64,000 nucleotides of DNA. It comes from Pyrus communis (Eukaryota; Streptophyta; Magnoliopsida; Rosales; Rosaceae). The notes beneath the pieces are model-generated. The model saw only the letters and a program-made list of their open reading frames with translations, ran no database searches and was not told the DNA's origin. Position numbers and translations under genes: made by a program. How positions within the stretch are numbered: the stretch's first letter is position 1; each line of letters starts with the position of its first letter. The stretch spans positions 1,617,001-1,681,000 of the forward strand of contig NC_084817.1 in assembly GCF_963583255.1 (NCBI RefSeq). The letters run 5' to 3'. This document shows positions 47,501 to 58,350 of the stretch, one piece after another.

Positions 47501-50500
47501 CCATTATCCTCTTCAACTGATTCTGACTGGTTCACATTCTCTTTGAGTTCATCCAAAGTTTCAGCAACTTCTATTCTATCCCCGTTCTCTTCATGTGCAG
47601 GTACCTCCAGAGTTTCTTCTACATCCTTGTCATACTCTGCATGTCCAGTGGACCCCTCTTTTTTGTTTAGGTCCTCGCTGTCACTCTCCTCACATAGGTT
47701 ATTAGTTGCCTCAAAATTGCAGTCTGTTTCATGCATCTCTTTCTCTACTGTGCCATTATCCTCTTCAACTGATTCTGACTGGTCCACATTCTCTTTGAGT
47801 TCATCCAAAGTTTCAGCAACTTCTATTCTATCCCGGTCCTCTTCATGTGCAGGTACCTCCAGAGTTTCTTCTACATCCTTGTCATACTCTGCATGTCCAG
47901 TGGACCCCTCTTTTTCGTTTAGGTCCTCACTGTCACCCTCCTCACATAGGTTATTAGTTGCCTTAAAATTGCAGTCTGTTTCACGCATCTCTTTCTCTAC
48001 TGTGCCATTATCCTCTTCAACTGATTCTGAATGGTCCACATTCTCTTCGAGTTCATCCAAAGTTTCAGCAACTTCTATTCTATCCCTGTCCTCTTCATGT
48101 GCAGGTACCTCCAGAGTTTCTTCTACATCCTTGGCATACTCTGCATGACCAGTGGGCCCCTCTTTTTCATTTAGGTCCTCACTGTCACCCTCTTCACATA
48201 GGTTATTAGTTGCCTCATAATTGCAGTCTGGGTTCTTTAGATCCTCTCGAGCCTCTGTCACCTTCTCATCTTCTGTACTCTGATCAATCAGTACTTCCGT
48301 TCTCCCATCTACTACACATGGAAAACTTTCTTGTTGTCTCTTCTCACATTCTATCTCCTGACTAGCAGCCCCTTCAGGTATCATCTCTGTTTCTCTCATG
48401 TTGTCAAGCTTCTCATGTCCTTCAGACCTGCTCTCATTTCTCTTCTCAACATATTCCTCATTGTTAGAGTCCTTAAGTGTCTCCTCAATGCTGTTTTGCC
48501 TGTTGTCTTTGTTGAACCACCTCTCAGTGTCTTCTTCCCTGTGGACATGTTTTTGCTCCCTCTCATCTTCTTCCTGCTTGTAAGCCTCGTCGCCTATCTT
48601 CTCATAGTCAACCCACTCTTGAGACATCAATTTCCATTTCACATGTCTGGTTTCCTGTAACTCTTGAGTTTCATGCCTTCTGTTGTATCCTTTTAGCTTC
48701 TCGAGCTCCCCTGGCTTCTCTTCAAGAATTTCCTTCAAATAGGAAGCCTGAAGCTTCCCAGTTTCTTCATGCTCTCTCGAAGCTTCCAGTCTATTCTCAT
48801 TTTCTTCCTGATCAAAGGCATCTTTAACTGTTTCCAGTTCACTTGCATGTTCTTCACACTTAGATGACCCTGCATCCAGACTGAATATCTTCTCTAACTC
48901 CCCGTGTTCATCGTATTTAGCTGCTTGTAATCTCTCGCCACAGAGTTCTGGATTTTCAAATGCTTCCGTGGTTGTCTTCTTCCTTTTCTGTTCCTCTTCA
49001 TCAGCAATTTGTATCATTTTTATGGCAGGGTTGGCTTCTTCATCCTCTACTGTTGTAGCCTGGTGTTCACTCGAGTCAGAAAACTCATAGAACACTTCTG
49101 CTGGTTCTGATAGATCAAGTTCTCCCGTGTCAGGAAATTCATAGAACTGTTCTGCTGCTTCTGAGAAATCAGGTTCACCTGTGTCAGCAACTTCATAAAA
49201 TTGTTCAGCTGCTTCTGATACATCAGCTTGTTGCTGCGTACAACCCATGTGAGTCGATATAGATTCATTCTCTATTTTCCCTCTAGTTTCCTTAGCACCA
49301 AAAATTTTATTTGCATCATCAAGTGCTGCAGTTACTTGTTCCAGCTCATTAGAAAAAATTGAAAAATGAACAGGAACAGCCACTTCTTCACGTAACTCCT
49401 GAATCTTCCTCTCTTCGGGTAGGCCAACTCCGTCTGCAAATTCATCCCCCTTCACCTCAAGTTTTTTACTTGTAGAAACACGAACAGGAACAGCCACTTC
49501 TTCATGTAACCCCCGAGTCTTTCTCTCTTTGGGTATGCTTACTTTGTCTGCATATTTATCCCCCTTCACCTCAAGTTTTGTACTGGTAGAATGATGAACG
49601 GGAACAGTCACTTCTTCATGTAATTCCCGAGTCCTTCTCTCTTTAGGCATGCTTACTTTGTCTGCAAATTTATCCTCCTTTGCCTCAAGCTTCGTACCAG
49701 TAGAATCATGAACAAAAATAGCCACTTCTTCATGTAGCTCCCGAGCCTTCCTCTCTTGGGGTATGCTCACTTTGTCTGCAAATTTATCCCCCCTCACCTC
49801 AAGTTTTGTACTAGTATATACATGAACAGGAACAGCCCCTTCTTCATGTAAACCCCCAGTCTTCCTCTCTTTTGGTATGCTTACTGTATCTACAAATTTA
49901 TCTCCCTTCACCTCAAATTTCGTGCCATTGTTAAAGCTCGGTTTGACACGATTTTGTGAACCAGTCTTCTTTCTTTCCTTCGACTCTTTTGCCATATTTA
50001 TCCTTGCTTGAGCCTCCTCTATTGCCTTTATCAAAGCAGCCGCAGAGGCAGCAGCGGTAGAATTTGTGTCTACTTCCTCATCAAAGTACGGTGGTGAAGA
50101 AACAAGGCCAGAACCTTCTAAATTATCACTTCTAGAAAGGCCAAAAATAGAAGCCATTGGTTTCTCAAATTCAACCTTGCCCTCAGACAGCGGGCTTGAA
50201 ATTGATGGACTGCTTAAAGGATTAATTTCACATGCATTAAATAACTCACTGTGCGAAATGGATCTTTTCCGATCATAATTATTCTGAACCTTGGCACCTG
50301 CCCCAGAAGTCTGCTTCCTATCAACAACAGCTGGAAGGTCTCTTGCCGCCTTCAGATGGTTGCCCTCCGTCATTCTCTCACATAAATTATTGTTAGGGGA
50401 AGCACCATTTTCTTTGGAAGGTACCGGTTTATCACCTTCAGTCGCGTGTATGGGACTGACTTCATCAACCAAACATGTATATGCTGGAACAGCATGAAGC

Positions 50501-51412
50501 ATTGCTCCGCCCGTAAAACTTTTGCTTCTGTGATTGGTTTTATGGTATGACATGTTGAACTTCTTGGCACCATCAAATGATTGATAAGACGCTTCATGTG
50601 ACAAAACACGATTCCCCTCGGTATCAGAAGGATCTGACCCTTTCGAAGGCGACCGCTTTTCAGCCGGCTTCCTATTCATAAGAAGGAATACAGTCATACA
50701 CACACGCCAGAATGTCAATCTATGTAGCTGTAAAAAGTTTGCTTCTTTATCTTTCGGTGTGAAATGTCTGTTATTTCCGGTTGATTTAATCCTACATATA
50801 AGAACTAAGAGCTCTCGGATTCGGTTCGAATTTATCTTCTTGAAGTTTTCTCAGAAACCAAACAAAGGATGAAATTATTAACGGTTGAATTTCAACTGCA
50901 ATTTACAACTGCCAGCTACCGAAATTACTCAAATTTATAAAAATCGAACTGAAATTTCAAAGAACGAGCTATCTAAAGTATCAAAATTACTAATTTACCA
51001 TGCCAGATTACGAAAGAAACGAACTTGCAGACTCAAAAAACATGTAAAATTGCGCATTCTCAACGAGCGAGGAGTAAACGTACCTTCTTTCCTTCTTCTT
51101 CGGCCCCGCAAAGAGCTCCTCATACGGCACTGCGAAATCTGAATCTCCAAATCCACCGAAGACGTTAGAGTAATCGAGCTTCGAGCTCCGAACATCCACC
51201 GAATCCTTCTGCTCACGGAGCTCCGGAACGTCCAGCACCGGAATCGACGAAGCTCCGGAGCCGCCGAAAATCTCGCCGTAGTCGTCGACTCGGGAGGAGA
51301 AACTCGAGACATTGAACTTGGATGCAGCAGCGGAGGAGAAAACGCCGTCGTATATCGCGAGACCGTTGGAGAGCTTCTGAGAAAGCGACACGGACGAAGC
51401 TTGGTAATCCAT
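44588..51412 (-). CDS. AUL1: Auxilin-like J-domain protein with internal repeats
   Basis: Auxilin-like proteins recruit Hsc70 through a C-terminal J domain to uncoat clathrin vesicles. Eight exons: 51412-51084, 50671-45823 (4849 bases), 45727-45682, 45536-45439, 45320-45255, 45175-45086, 44928-44752, 44623-44588; they join in frame to 1896 residues. The N-terminus holds [20 protein letters not shown] and YEELFAGP, aromatic-acidic motifs of the family. The middle is highly acidic, disordered, and has three tandem-repeat families (49380-49935, 49065-49230, 47215-48228). A charged coiled-coil stretch follows ([20 protein letters not shown]). The J domain includes [30 protein letters not shown] with the HPD triad, and the end [11 protein letters not shown]. 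Longer than the Arabidopsis protein I recall (At1g75310, about 1440), mainly through repeats. A single-exon reading from Met 50718 is not supported, because exon 1 fits family start and phase. Confidence 0.92.
47215..48228 (-). repeat. Four coding tandem repeats of exactly 252 bp (84 aa)
   Basis: The anchor GCAGTCTG occurs at 47215, 47467, 47719, 47971 and 48223, exactly 252 bases apart. Each unit codes for 84 residues that run from [20 protein letters not shown] through [20 protein letters not shown] and [14 protein letters not shown] to [15 protein letters not shown]. Units differ by only a few substitutions. Because the period is a multiple of three, unit gain or loss keeps the frame. A diverged fifth unit ([20 protein letters not shown]) lies at about 46870-46960. 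Confidence 0.93.
49065..49230 (-). repeat. Three coding repeats of about 18 residues
   Basis: Units [36 protein letters not shown] and [17 protein letters not shown] are 54 bases each. The aromatic-acidic core (QFYEF) could be a short binding motif; that is inference. Confidence 0.85.
49380..49935 (-). repeat. Five coding repeats of 114 bp (38 aa)
   Basis: The anchor CCTCAAG (or CCTCAAA) recurs at 49455, 49569, 49683, 49797 and 49911, 114 bases apart. Each unit codes for a variant of [20 protein letters not shown] followed by [17 protein letters not shown]. More diverged than the 252-bp family, so probably older. Confidence 0.9.
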
Positions 51413-52109
51413 TGATGGACCGGAAGGTGAGAACTACGCGCTGCGCTGCGTTTTGCTTCTTCTTCCTCCTCCTGTCAGTGTTCGGAGCAAAATCCACAGA
51501 GAGATCACCGTGAGAGAGATGAAATTATGAGAGAGGATTTTCCGGGAAAATGTTGTTATGCGGTCTAACTGTCGGAGTACGGAAGTTGAATTAATCGGTT
51601 TTGGAGCAAAAGATCGGGAGGGTGACCGGCGGTAGCCGGTGAGTGTGGACAGTGAACTTTTGACTCAGGCTTTTTATCGATTGGCTGTTTGTGCTGTCGT
51701 GTTGCGTGCGAAGCTCTTCCGAATCCGACGCGTCAGTGTCAAATCTGCAACAGTTGACACCGACAAAAGAAAGGGGTAAATTGGGTATCATGCTAAAATC
51801 AAGGGTAGTTTTGGAAGGTTAAATAAACAGCTGAAAAAAAAAAAAAAAAAAAAAAATTCATGTTTATAAGAGCGATTGAAGGGAAGGATAATCGTAGTGG
51901 CCAAACTCATGGAAAAGACTTAGCTGCTGAAAGATTCAGCAGCATCTCCTGCTGTCAATCAATTACGGTTAAACACATGTTTAAACTGTGATTAAAAAAT
52001 TTACAACTTGGATACGTATCCAGCCGTGATTGGTTGGCAGCAAGAGGTGCTGCTGAATCTTCAGAAGTCAAGTCTCATTCCAAACTCATTAATATGATCA
52101 GCCATTCAG
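51413..52109. other. Auxilin-like 5' region and spacer
   Basis: Upstream region of the auxilin-like gene, with no clear TATA box seen; then an A run (51834-51856) and spacer. Confidence 0.4.
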
Positions 52110-52281
52110 TATTACGGTATTGTAATATTCATTTTCATTTGAAAGTGAAAGATCTTAGGTTCGAATATCGTGGATGACGAATTTGATACCAAATTAGGCT
52201 GTTCATTGTATGGTTTAACCAAACTCCCATTTTCCTTAACTTAAAAATATCGATGTACTCGGAAGAAAAAAAAAAAAAAAA
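52110..52281 (+). mobile_element. tRNA-derived SINE copy
   Basis: Contains GAAAGTGAAAGATCTTAGG, B-box GGTTCGAATATCG, CAAATTAGGCTGTTCATTG and TTAAAAATATCGATGTACTC followed by an A run. It matches the copy at 32163 along its length. Target duplication not clear. Confidence 0.7.
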
Positions 52282-55067
52282 TCAATCAGATGGTTCATAA
52301 ATTAAAAAAGCAATCAATGTCATTCTTAACACATGGGTGGTGTAAATGAATATTGTCCTTCCATTTAGAAAAAAGAAAGAAACTCCCAAATATTCTAATG
52401 CTTAACTGAAGTAAATAATAACGTATTAGGTCCACAAGCAAATCTCCACAACTGAGCGTAAAGAAAGCACTCATTGCAGGCCGGTGAGGCAAAGTACTTA
52501 TTCAAGAAGTGGTTATTACCAAAAGCGGAATGGGAAAGATGGATAAAGAAAGCCTAATTATAACAAAAGTCCTTGTAACTGGTATTCATTTGAATGTGAC
52601 TAGAATCCAACCGTTGTTTGCACAAGTACTTATCATGTGACTACAACCTAACGGTCGTTTTTTCTTTTGGTAACATAAAGTGATGAATCATCGTCCTAAA
52701 AACTAGCTCAAAAACTTACTACAAATAGTTCGAGTTCTAAGAACTCATATTCTATCATCAAATAACCGAATTCTAATCTAATCAAGGATTCTCAACACAA
52801 TAGTATTTAAGATTCATATTATAGCTTCAATTAGCATTGTCATTTGCCATCATGCTCTTTTTCCAATAGACATGCACTAACTCGCATTCAGTAATATATT
52901 TTATAAATTGTTTGCACCGATAAATGATGCTAGCAAGATGATGAAAGTCGGTATCGATCATATAATTAATTCAATTAACCTAACAGTCGTTTTTGTTGAA
53001 GCCTTTTGCATGCAAATATGCAATAGAGAGACGATTCACGTAACTAACTAAAACAAATTCGGCAATGGCAATGGCAATGCCCAATGTGTGATCTAACCAA
53101 TTTATTCGTTTTTGGCTTGAAAATTAAAAATGTAATGCAACTGACTTAAAGTAATCTAAGTTGCGTATTTATTATTAGCTAAAAACGCTTTCAAGTAACT
53201 AAAATGACGTTTATGAAAGTGCTTTATGACAAAAATAGTGATAATTTTATAATGCTTGTAACATGAACACTTCCAATCAGGCGTTTAGTGGTGGATCTGG
53301 AATTTTTAACCTCATACCAAGATTATCATACAGTCCTTTGCGGACCTTATGTGCTTTTTTTTTTTTTTTCCAGTTTTCTACGGTCTCGAGGTTTAGTAAG
53401 CCCCTAATGGATCTGTCCTTTATTTATGCACAGCAAGAAAATAAATTAGTGAGAATTTACAACTTGCTCATAAAAGACGATCTCAAGCCAACAAGACTTT
53501 TTGTTTTGCGATTGGCGGAGAGTATCATACACAATCTTACTCGTATTTTACAAATATGTTATTTTTATAACTCAAACCTATGATCTTTCAATCACAAAAA
53601 ATAACATTTTTGATACTTCAAGACTTATCTTCAACAACCTATAGCTCATAAACCTTGCAATAGATTAAGACATAGCTTTAACTTTCTACAAAAGCACGTC
53701 ATCATCTATGGCCGCACATGCACACTTTCATCTGCAAAAGTTACAAGTAACGACCCTGCGAGGACTAGTAAACAACTATGTATGATTGGACTGAGGAGAC
53801 AAGGCCTTTTTGGGGGAATCTAATGAATATCTTAGATTAATGATCACATGAATAATTGATGCATAAAAAATATATAACAATGTGATGATCATGAGGCTCC
53901 TTCTCTTTTTCGCTTTTTCTTTAGCTTAGTGCTTTGCCAACACCGTTGAACAGGCTTTTATTTGTTGATGGAATTTCTTAAAATCCATGTCACGAGATAA
54001 TAATACACGCATTGTGATAATATTCTGATATACATTTGCGTGAATGTAAGTTATTCTCCTTTAATAGAAAAAAATGATATGAAACACCTAATGTTGTAGA
54101 GTTAGAACATGTATTATGAAGAGGCGAAGGACTATTTTAGCATCCCAAAATGAAACTATATATTTAAGAAATCTAACTCACCTCTTGTGACGCGTCATCC
54201 ATCTACCCAAGAGACACGTTATGGTTGAGAATCCTGCTCTCATAAGGTTCTCATTTTGGGGACCTATGAGGATTCCATGCATATTAGCCAAAAAATTATA
54301 TTAGTTTAGATTAAGAAAAACTTAAAATATTTGGCCACTTAATAAAGCAAAATCGGCTTAAAATTCATGAACTAATAAAAAAAAACTCATTTTTATTGCT
54401 TTGCTTTATTAAGTTGTCAAATATTTTAAACACTTAGATCTAAACTAATATAATTTTGTGACTAATATGCATTTTGTCCTTATAGGTCCTTAAATAAGGA
54501 CCTTAAGAGACCAGGACTATATGGGTGACTCTCCTGCATTCTAGTCCCACAGTTCTCCAATTACTAGTGGATTCAAATGCAGGGGATGCCCTTGTATCTG
54601 CCACAATGGGGTAATTCTAGGGAAATCAAATATTTAAACCAAATTTTGTAACCCCAAATAATGTGGTTGTTGATAATTAGATTATTATTTAAGTGTTGAT
54701 TAACGTGCTTATTTCTAATTGATGTTCCTTCATTTTGTTTGTAAATTTAATTGAAAATTTTGATTTCATTAGCATTATCCGTCTGATGAATGTATGATGG
54801 AAAAATCTCCCCCTTGTAGTAAATTTTTTTCTCCTGTACATTTTGGGTTCAAAGTCCAACTCCATGGGCTAGACTTTTTGCTTAAGAATTATAGTCAACC
54901 CACAATCCATAGACCTACTTTTGGGCCTGAGGCCCAATAAGCCATCTGGGCTCAGACCTAAACCCTTTATTTTCTTTTTTTAATTTACCAATTACGAGCA
55001 AAGAGAAAAAAATGTAGGCACAAAACAAAACCAACAGGTTCCTCCCCAGATTTTTTTGTGCCCTTTC
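52282..55067. other. Intergenic, no gene recognised
   Basis: AT-rich spacer with a T run (53356-53370) and the large foldback at 54279-54470. The frame at 53263-53583 has no known motif and includes a homopolymer. Confidence 0.4.
54279..54470. mobile_element. Foldback element, arms about 75 bp
   Basis: The left arm starts GCATATTAGCCAAAAAATTA and contains TATTTGGCCACTTAATAAAG. The right arm ends, on the opposite strand, with GCATATTAGTCACAAAATTA and TATTTGACAACTTAATAAAG. The loop is about 40 bases. The flanks also show weaker inverted similarity (GACCTATGAGG and CCTTATAGGTC), so the element may be larger. Confidence 0.75.
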
Positions 55068-55252
55068 GGATTCTTTGGGTGAGAATCTTGAAAATTTGTA
55101 AATTATATCCGTTTATTGTAAATTATGTGATTATTTTTATCAAATACTGTTTGTGTTTAATTTTAAATAAAAACATTTAAAATAATTTATAACTATACGA
55201 TGCACGATAAACGGATACAATAAATAGATCCGGAATCCTCACAAAAGGATCC
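55068..55252. mobile_element. Foldback element, GGATTCTCTTTGTG family, copy 2
   Basis: Ends GGATTCTTTGGGTGAGAATC and, reversed, GGATCCTTTTGTGAGGATTC; inner inverted pair ATATCCGTTTATTGT and ATAAACGGATACAAT. Related to 35193-35354. It ends about 230 bases before the proteasome gene start codon. Confidence 0.65.
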
Positions 55253-55350
55253 GGTGAGGATCCGAATTCGGCACAAAAAACCCTCTCTTGCAGAAATAGA
55301 GAGTCGGAGTCTCACTTGCCTTGAACAAAAAGAAACCCTCTATAAAATTC

Positions 55351-55470
55351 CCCAGAAGTTCACTGAGAGAGAAAGGCACTGTGATTTCTGCTTAAGAGAG
55401 AGAAACAAGAAACCCAGAAGTTCAGCGAAAGAGAGGCACTGTGATTTCTGCTTAGAGGTAGAAACAAGAA
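55351..55470 (+). repeat. 62-bp tandem duplication in the PAF1 leader
   Basis: CCCAGAAGTTCA occurs at 55351 and 55413. The units share GAGAGGCACTGTGATTTCTG and CTTA...AGAAACAAGAAA. The duplication lies in the probable 5' untranslated region just before the start codon at 55485. Confidence 0.8.
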
Positions 55471-55484
55471 ACGACGCCGTAAAG

Positions 55485-57487
55485 ATGTTCAGGAACCAAT
55501 ACGACACCGACGTGACGACATGGAGCCCCGCCGGGCGGCTCTTCCAGGTGGAGTACGCCATGGAGGCAGTCAAGCAAGGGTCCGCCGCCATTGGGCTCCG
55601 ATCCAAAACCCACGTGGTTTTGGCGTGCGTCAACAAGGCCAACTCCGAGCTTTCTTCTCACCAGAAGAAGATCTTCAAGGTCGACGACCATATCGGCGTC
55701 GCCATTGCCGGGCTCACAGCCGACGGCCGGGTGCTCTCCCGGTACATGCGGTCGGAGGCCATAAATTACAACTACACGTACGAGTCGCAGCTCCCCGTAG
55801 GACGACTCGTCGTTCAGCTCGCCGATAAGGCTCAGGTAAAAGCCCTAATTTTGAATCTGTTTATGCAGCTCATTTATGTAAATTTTTGGTTTTTAGTGGA
55901 TGGGTTTTGTGACTTGTGATTGTTGGATGGGGAATTGGGGATTAGGGTTCTTCCCGGGGGTGGGTAGTTAAAATTCTTAATCTCCGGGGGGTTTCTGGGA
56001 AATTGACGGTCTCATTAGGTATCAAACAACCCAAGTTAAAAGATCATATCTTGTTAATCCGTTTCACCTGAGTAGCATATGGTAAAGTAAATTTTCGGGG
56101 CAGAATTGATAGGCTATTTGTGTTTGGATTGTGTTGTAGTTGTAGACATTTGTCTAACTGGCTTTGTAGGAATTCTTGTGACCATGAAGATCTTATACCT
56201 TTTCTTGTAAAGTAGTTATAGACATGTACATTATGCATTTCGATAAAAAAAAATCGGCTCCATGTAGAAAGGATAACTTTTTTTCGGGATCCCGTACCTC
56301 CGGAGTAGTTGGTTTGTTGTTGATGAGCTACTAGCTACTGTTTGTAGATTACTGGTGTTAAGAATTATGTATGATACAACTTATGAAAAATGTACTTTAT
56401 TTGCGTGCGGACAGAATTCTGAGATAAGAACTTTCCTCCCCCCTTCTCTCTCTTTGTGCATACACTCACATGTACACACTATTTATCTTTGAATCTTGTA
56501 GTTAAATTTTATTTCAGATTGGTATACAGAGGTTTATCTTTGCATATTCTTATGCATTCATTTAACAATTTTGTGGAGACATCTGCTCAAATTTTGTAAG
56601 CTTTAATCCACAAGGATACAAGTGAATGGATTCAGTAAGATTATGTTAGTTGCGTATTTTGCTTATTCTCTGAAGTGAGTTGAAGTTGAACTCTAGACTT
56701 GAGAAATTTGTAATTTTGTTGGGTTCTGAAATCAGCCGTTTTAGCTTGAGGAATGGGCGTTTGTTACTAGTAGATGCTGAATCTGTTTGTCACCCGTATT
56801 CTTCTGATTAGAAGCAAAACTTTGCAAAACTGCCTCAAAAAGAGCAAAAAAACTCCTTGATGTCTCTTCAATATTTATTTTGGTCTCTCTAATCAGTTAT
56901 CTTCCCTTCATGTTTACCACTACATGTGTCTATTTGTACATCTATTTGGAGAGCCTATGTTTCGTTTTCTTAGTTATATACCCTGTGGATAACAGGTCTG
57001 TACCCAGCGCTCATGGAAGCGACCGTATGGTGTTGGACTATTAGTAGGTGGGTTGGATGAGTCTGGAGCACACCTATATTACAACTGCCCAAGTGGGAAC
57101 TACTTTGAATACCAGGCATTTGCAATAGGGTCTCGCTCACAAGCTGCAAAGACATACTTGGAACGCAGGTTTGAGAACTTCACAGGCTCTTCAAGGGAGG
57201 ATCTGATCAAGGATGCCCTCATTGCAACTAGGGAAACCTTGCAGGGAGAAAAACTGAGAAGTTCCATATGCACAATTGCTGTGGTAGGAGTTGGGGAGTC
57301 ATTCCATATATTGGATCAAGACACCGTCCAGAAGTTGATCGATGAATTTGAGATCGTGCAGGATGAGGCTCCTGCTGCTGAACCTGAAGCCGGTGCTGAG
57401 CCTGCTGCAGCTGCAGAAGAGGGTGCTCGTGCTGGCGCTGACCAGGGTGCTGCTCCCGAACCAGATGTAGCTCCGATGGATATTTGA
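55485..57487 (+). CDS. PAF1: 20S proteasome subunit alpha type-1
   Basis: One of the seven alpha-ring subunits of the 20S proteasome, which forms the gated antechamber in cytosol and nucleus. Two exons, 55485-55835 and 56996-57487, phase 0, GT-AG intron of 1160 bases; 280 residues. The start [20 protein letters not shown] and [20 protein letters not shown] are the alpha-subunit signature. [19 protein letters not shown] and [17 protein letters not shown] fit the alpha-1 (PAF) type, and the tail is rich in Ala and Glu, as in plant members of about 278 residues. The upstream in-frame Met at 55254 lies in a foldback element and in duplicated leader sequence, so 55485 is preferred. Convergent with the pfkB kinase gene. 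Arabidopsis orthologue from memory: At5g42790, next to DFR there. Confidence 0.96.
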
Positions 57488-58350
57488 GGATGATACTTAC
57501 AGCTGCCTTTTCGTCCTATCAACGAGGTTTTCTAGCATTATGTGTCTTTTTAAGAGTATGGATGGTATTTGTGGAAGATAACAATCTATCGTTGAACATT
57601 CGCCCTTATCTTTTTCTTCTCTCTTACAAACATTTTGAAGGTGGCTTCTGCTTAGATCAACTTTACATTCGGTACCGTACGACACAGTTATTGAACCTAA
57701 CTGGTGTCCAAAAACACCGTTCTTATGGAACCGTTTACGGAGCTTGTGATCTTTTAACGTTGTTTTGATGAATTTAGTGTAGATTATCATGTTGTTTGTC
57801 ACACAATCTAGCGAGCGCTGCAACTTAAGTGCATCTACAAGGTTTTCGAGCAAAGTTCGGTTTTCTATTAGCTCTTGCTTCGCCTCAGAGGGAGTTTAGT
57901 CGTTAATAGTTAATACCATCGTCTCTTTGAAATTTTATTAGAAAAAATGTGGTTGCAGGCAAGCATTGCAGTTTCAACTTCAGATTTTGCTTAAGAGAGG
58001 ATAACATTGATCAAATAGAAATGGATATGAACAGGATCGAGGAATTCGAAATAATACAAGGACTATTTGTGATAAAAACGCAACATTTAGTGTCATATAA
58101 CAAGTAAAAACTTGCAAAAACAGTAAACACAGTAAACCAACATTGCAACTTAAACCAGAAAGAAAAGTTACAAAACAGCCTCGATCTGTTCAGTATCCTC
58201 CCCTGATGTTCTTCGGTTGTACTCACTCGTCAAGTCAGCCTCAAAATGCAACCATCGTTATGCCGTTGCTTTCGAAAACATATATAGTTGGCTAGTAGTC
58301 ATGAATTTTGAAACAATCGTTGTTCCGATAACACAGTAGAACATAAAAAA

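Noticed and set aside
47126..48148. Plus-strand 340-codon open frame, Ser-rich
   Set aside because: Antisense shadow of the repetitive acidic exon of the auxilin-like gene; its repeats only mirror the 252-bp units.
45763..50718. Auxilin-like gene as a single 1651-residue exon starting at 50718
   Set aside because: It lacks the J domain and family N-terminus; good splice sites at 50671 and 45823 link it in frame to exon 1 and to the J-domain exons.
53263..53583. 106-codon plus-strand frame
   Set aside because: Crosses a T homopolymer, with no family motif or splice context.
55254..55484. N-terminal extension of the proteasome subunit from Met 55254
   Set aside because: The extension lies in a repetitive leader and is not part of the family; the conserved start is [10 protein letters not shown] at 55485.
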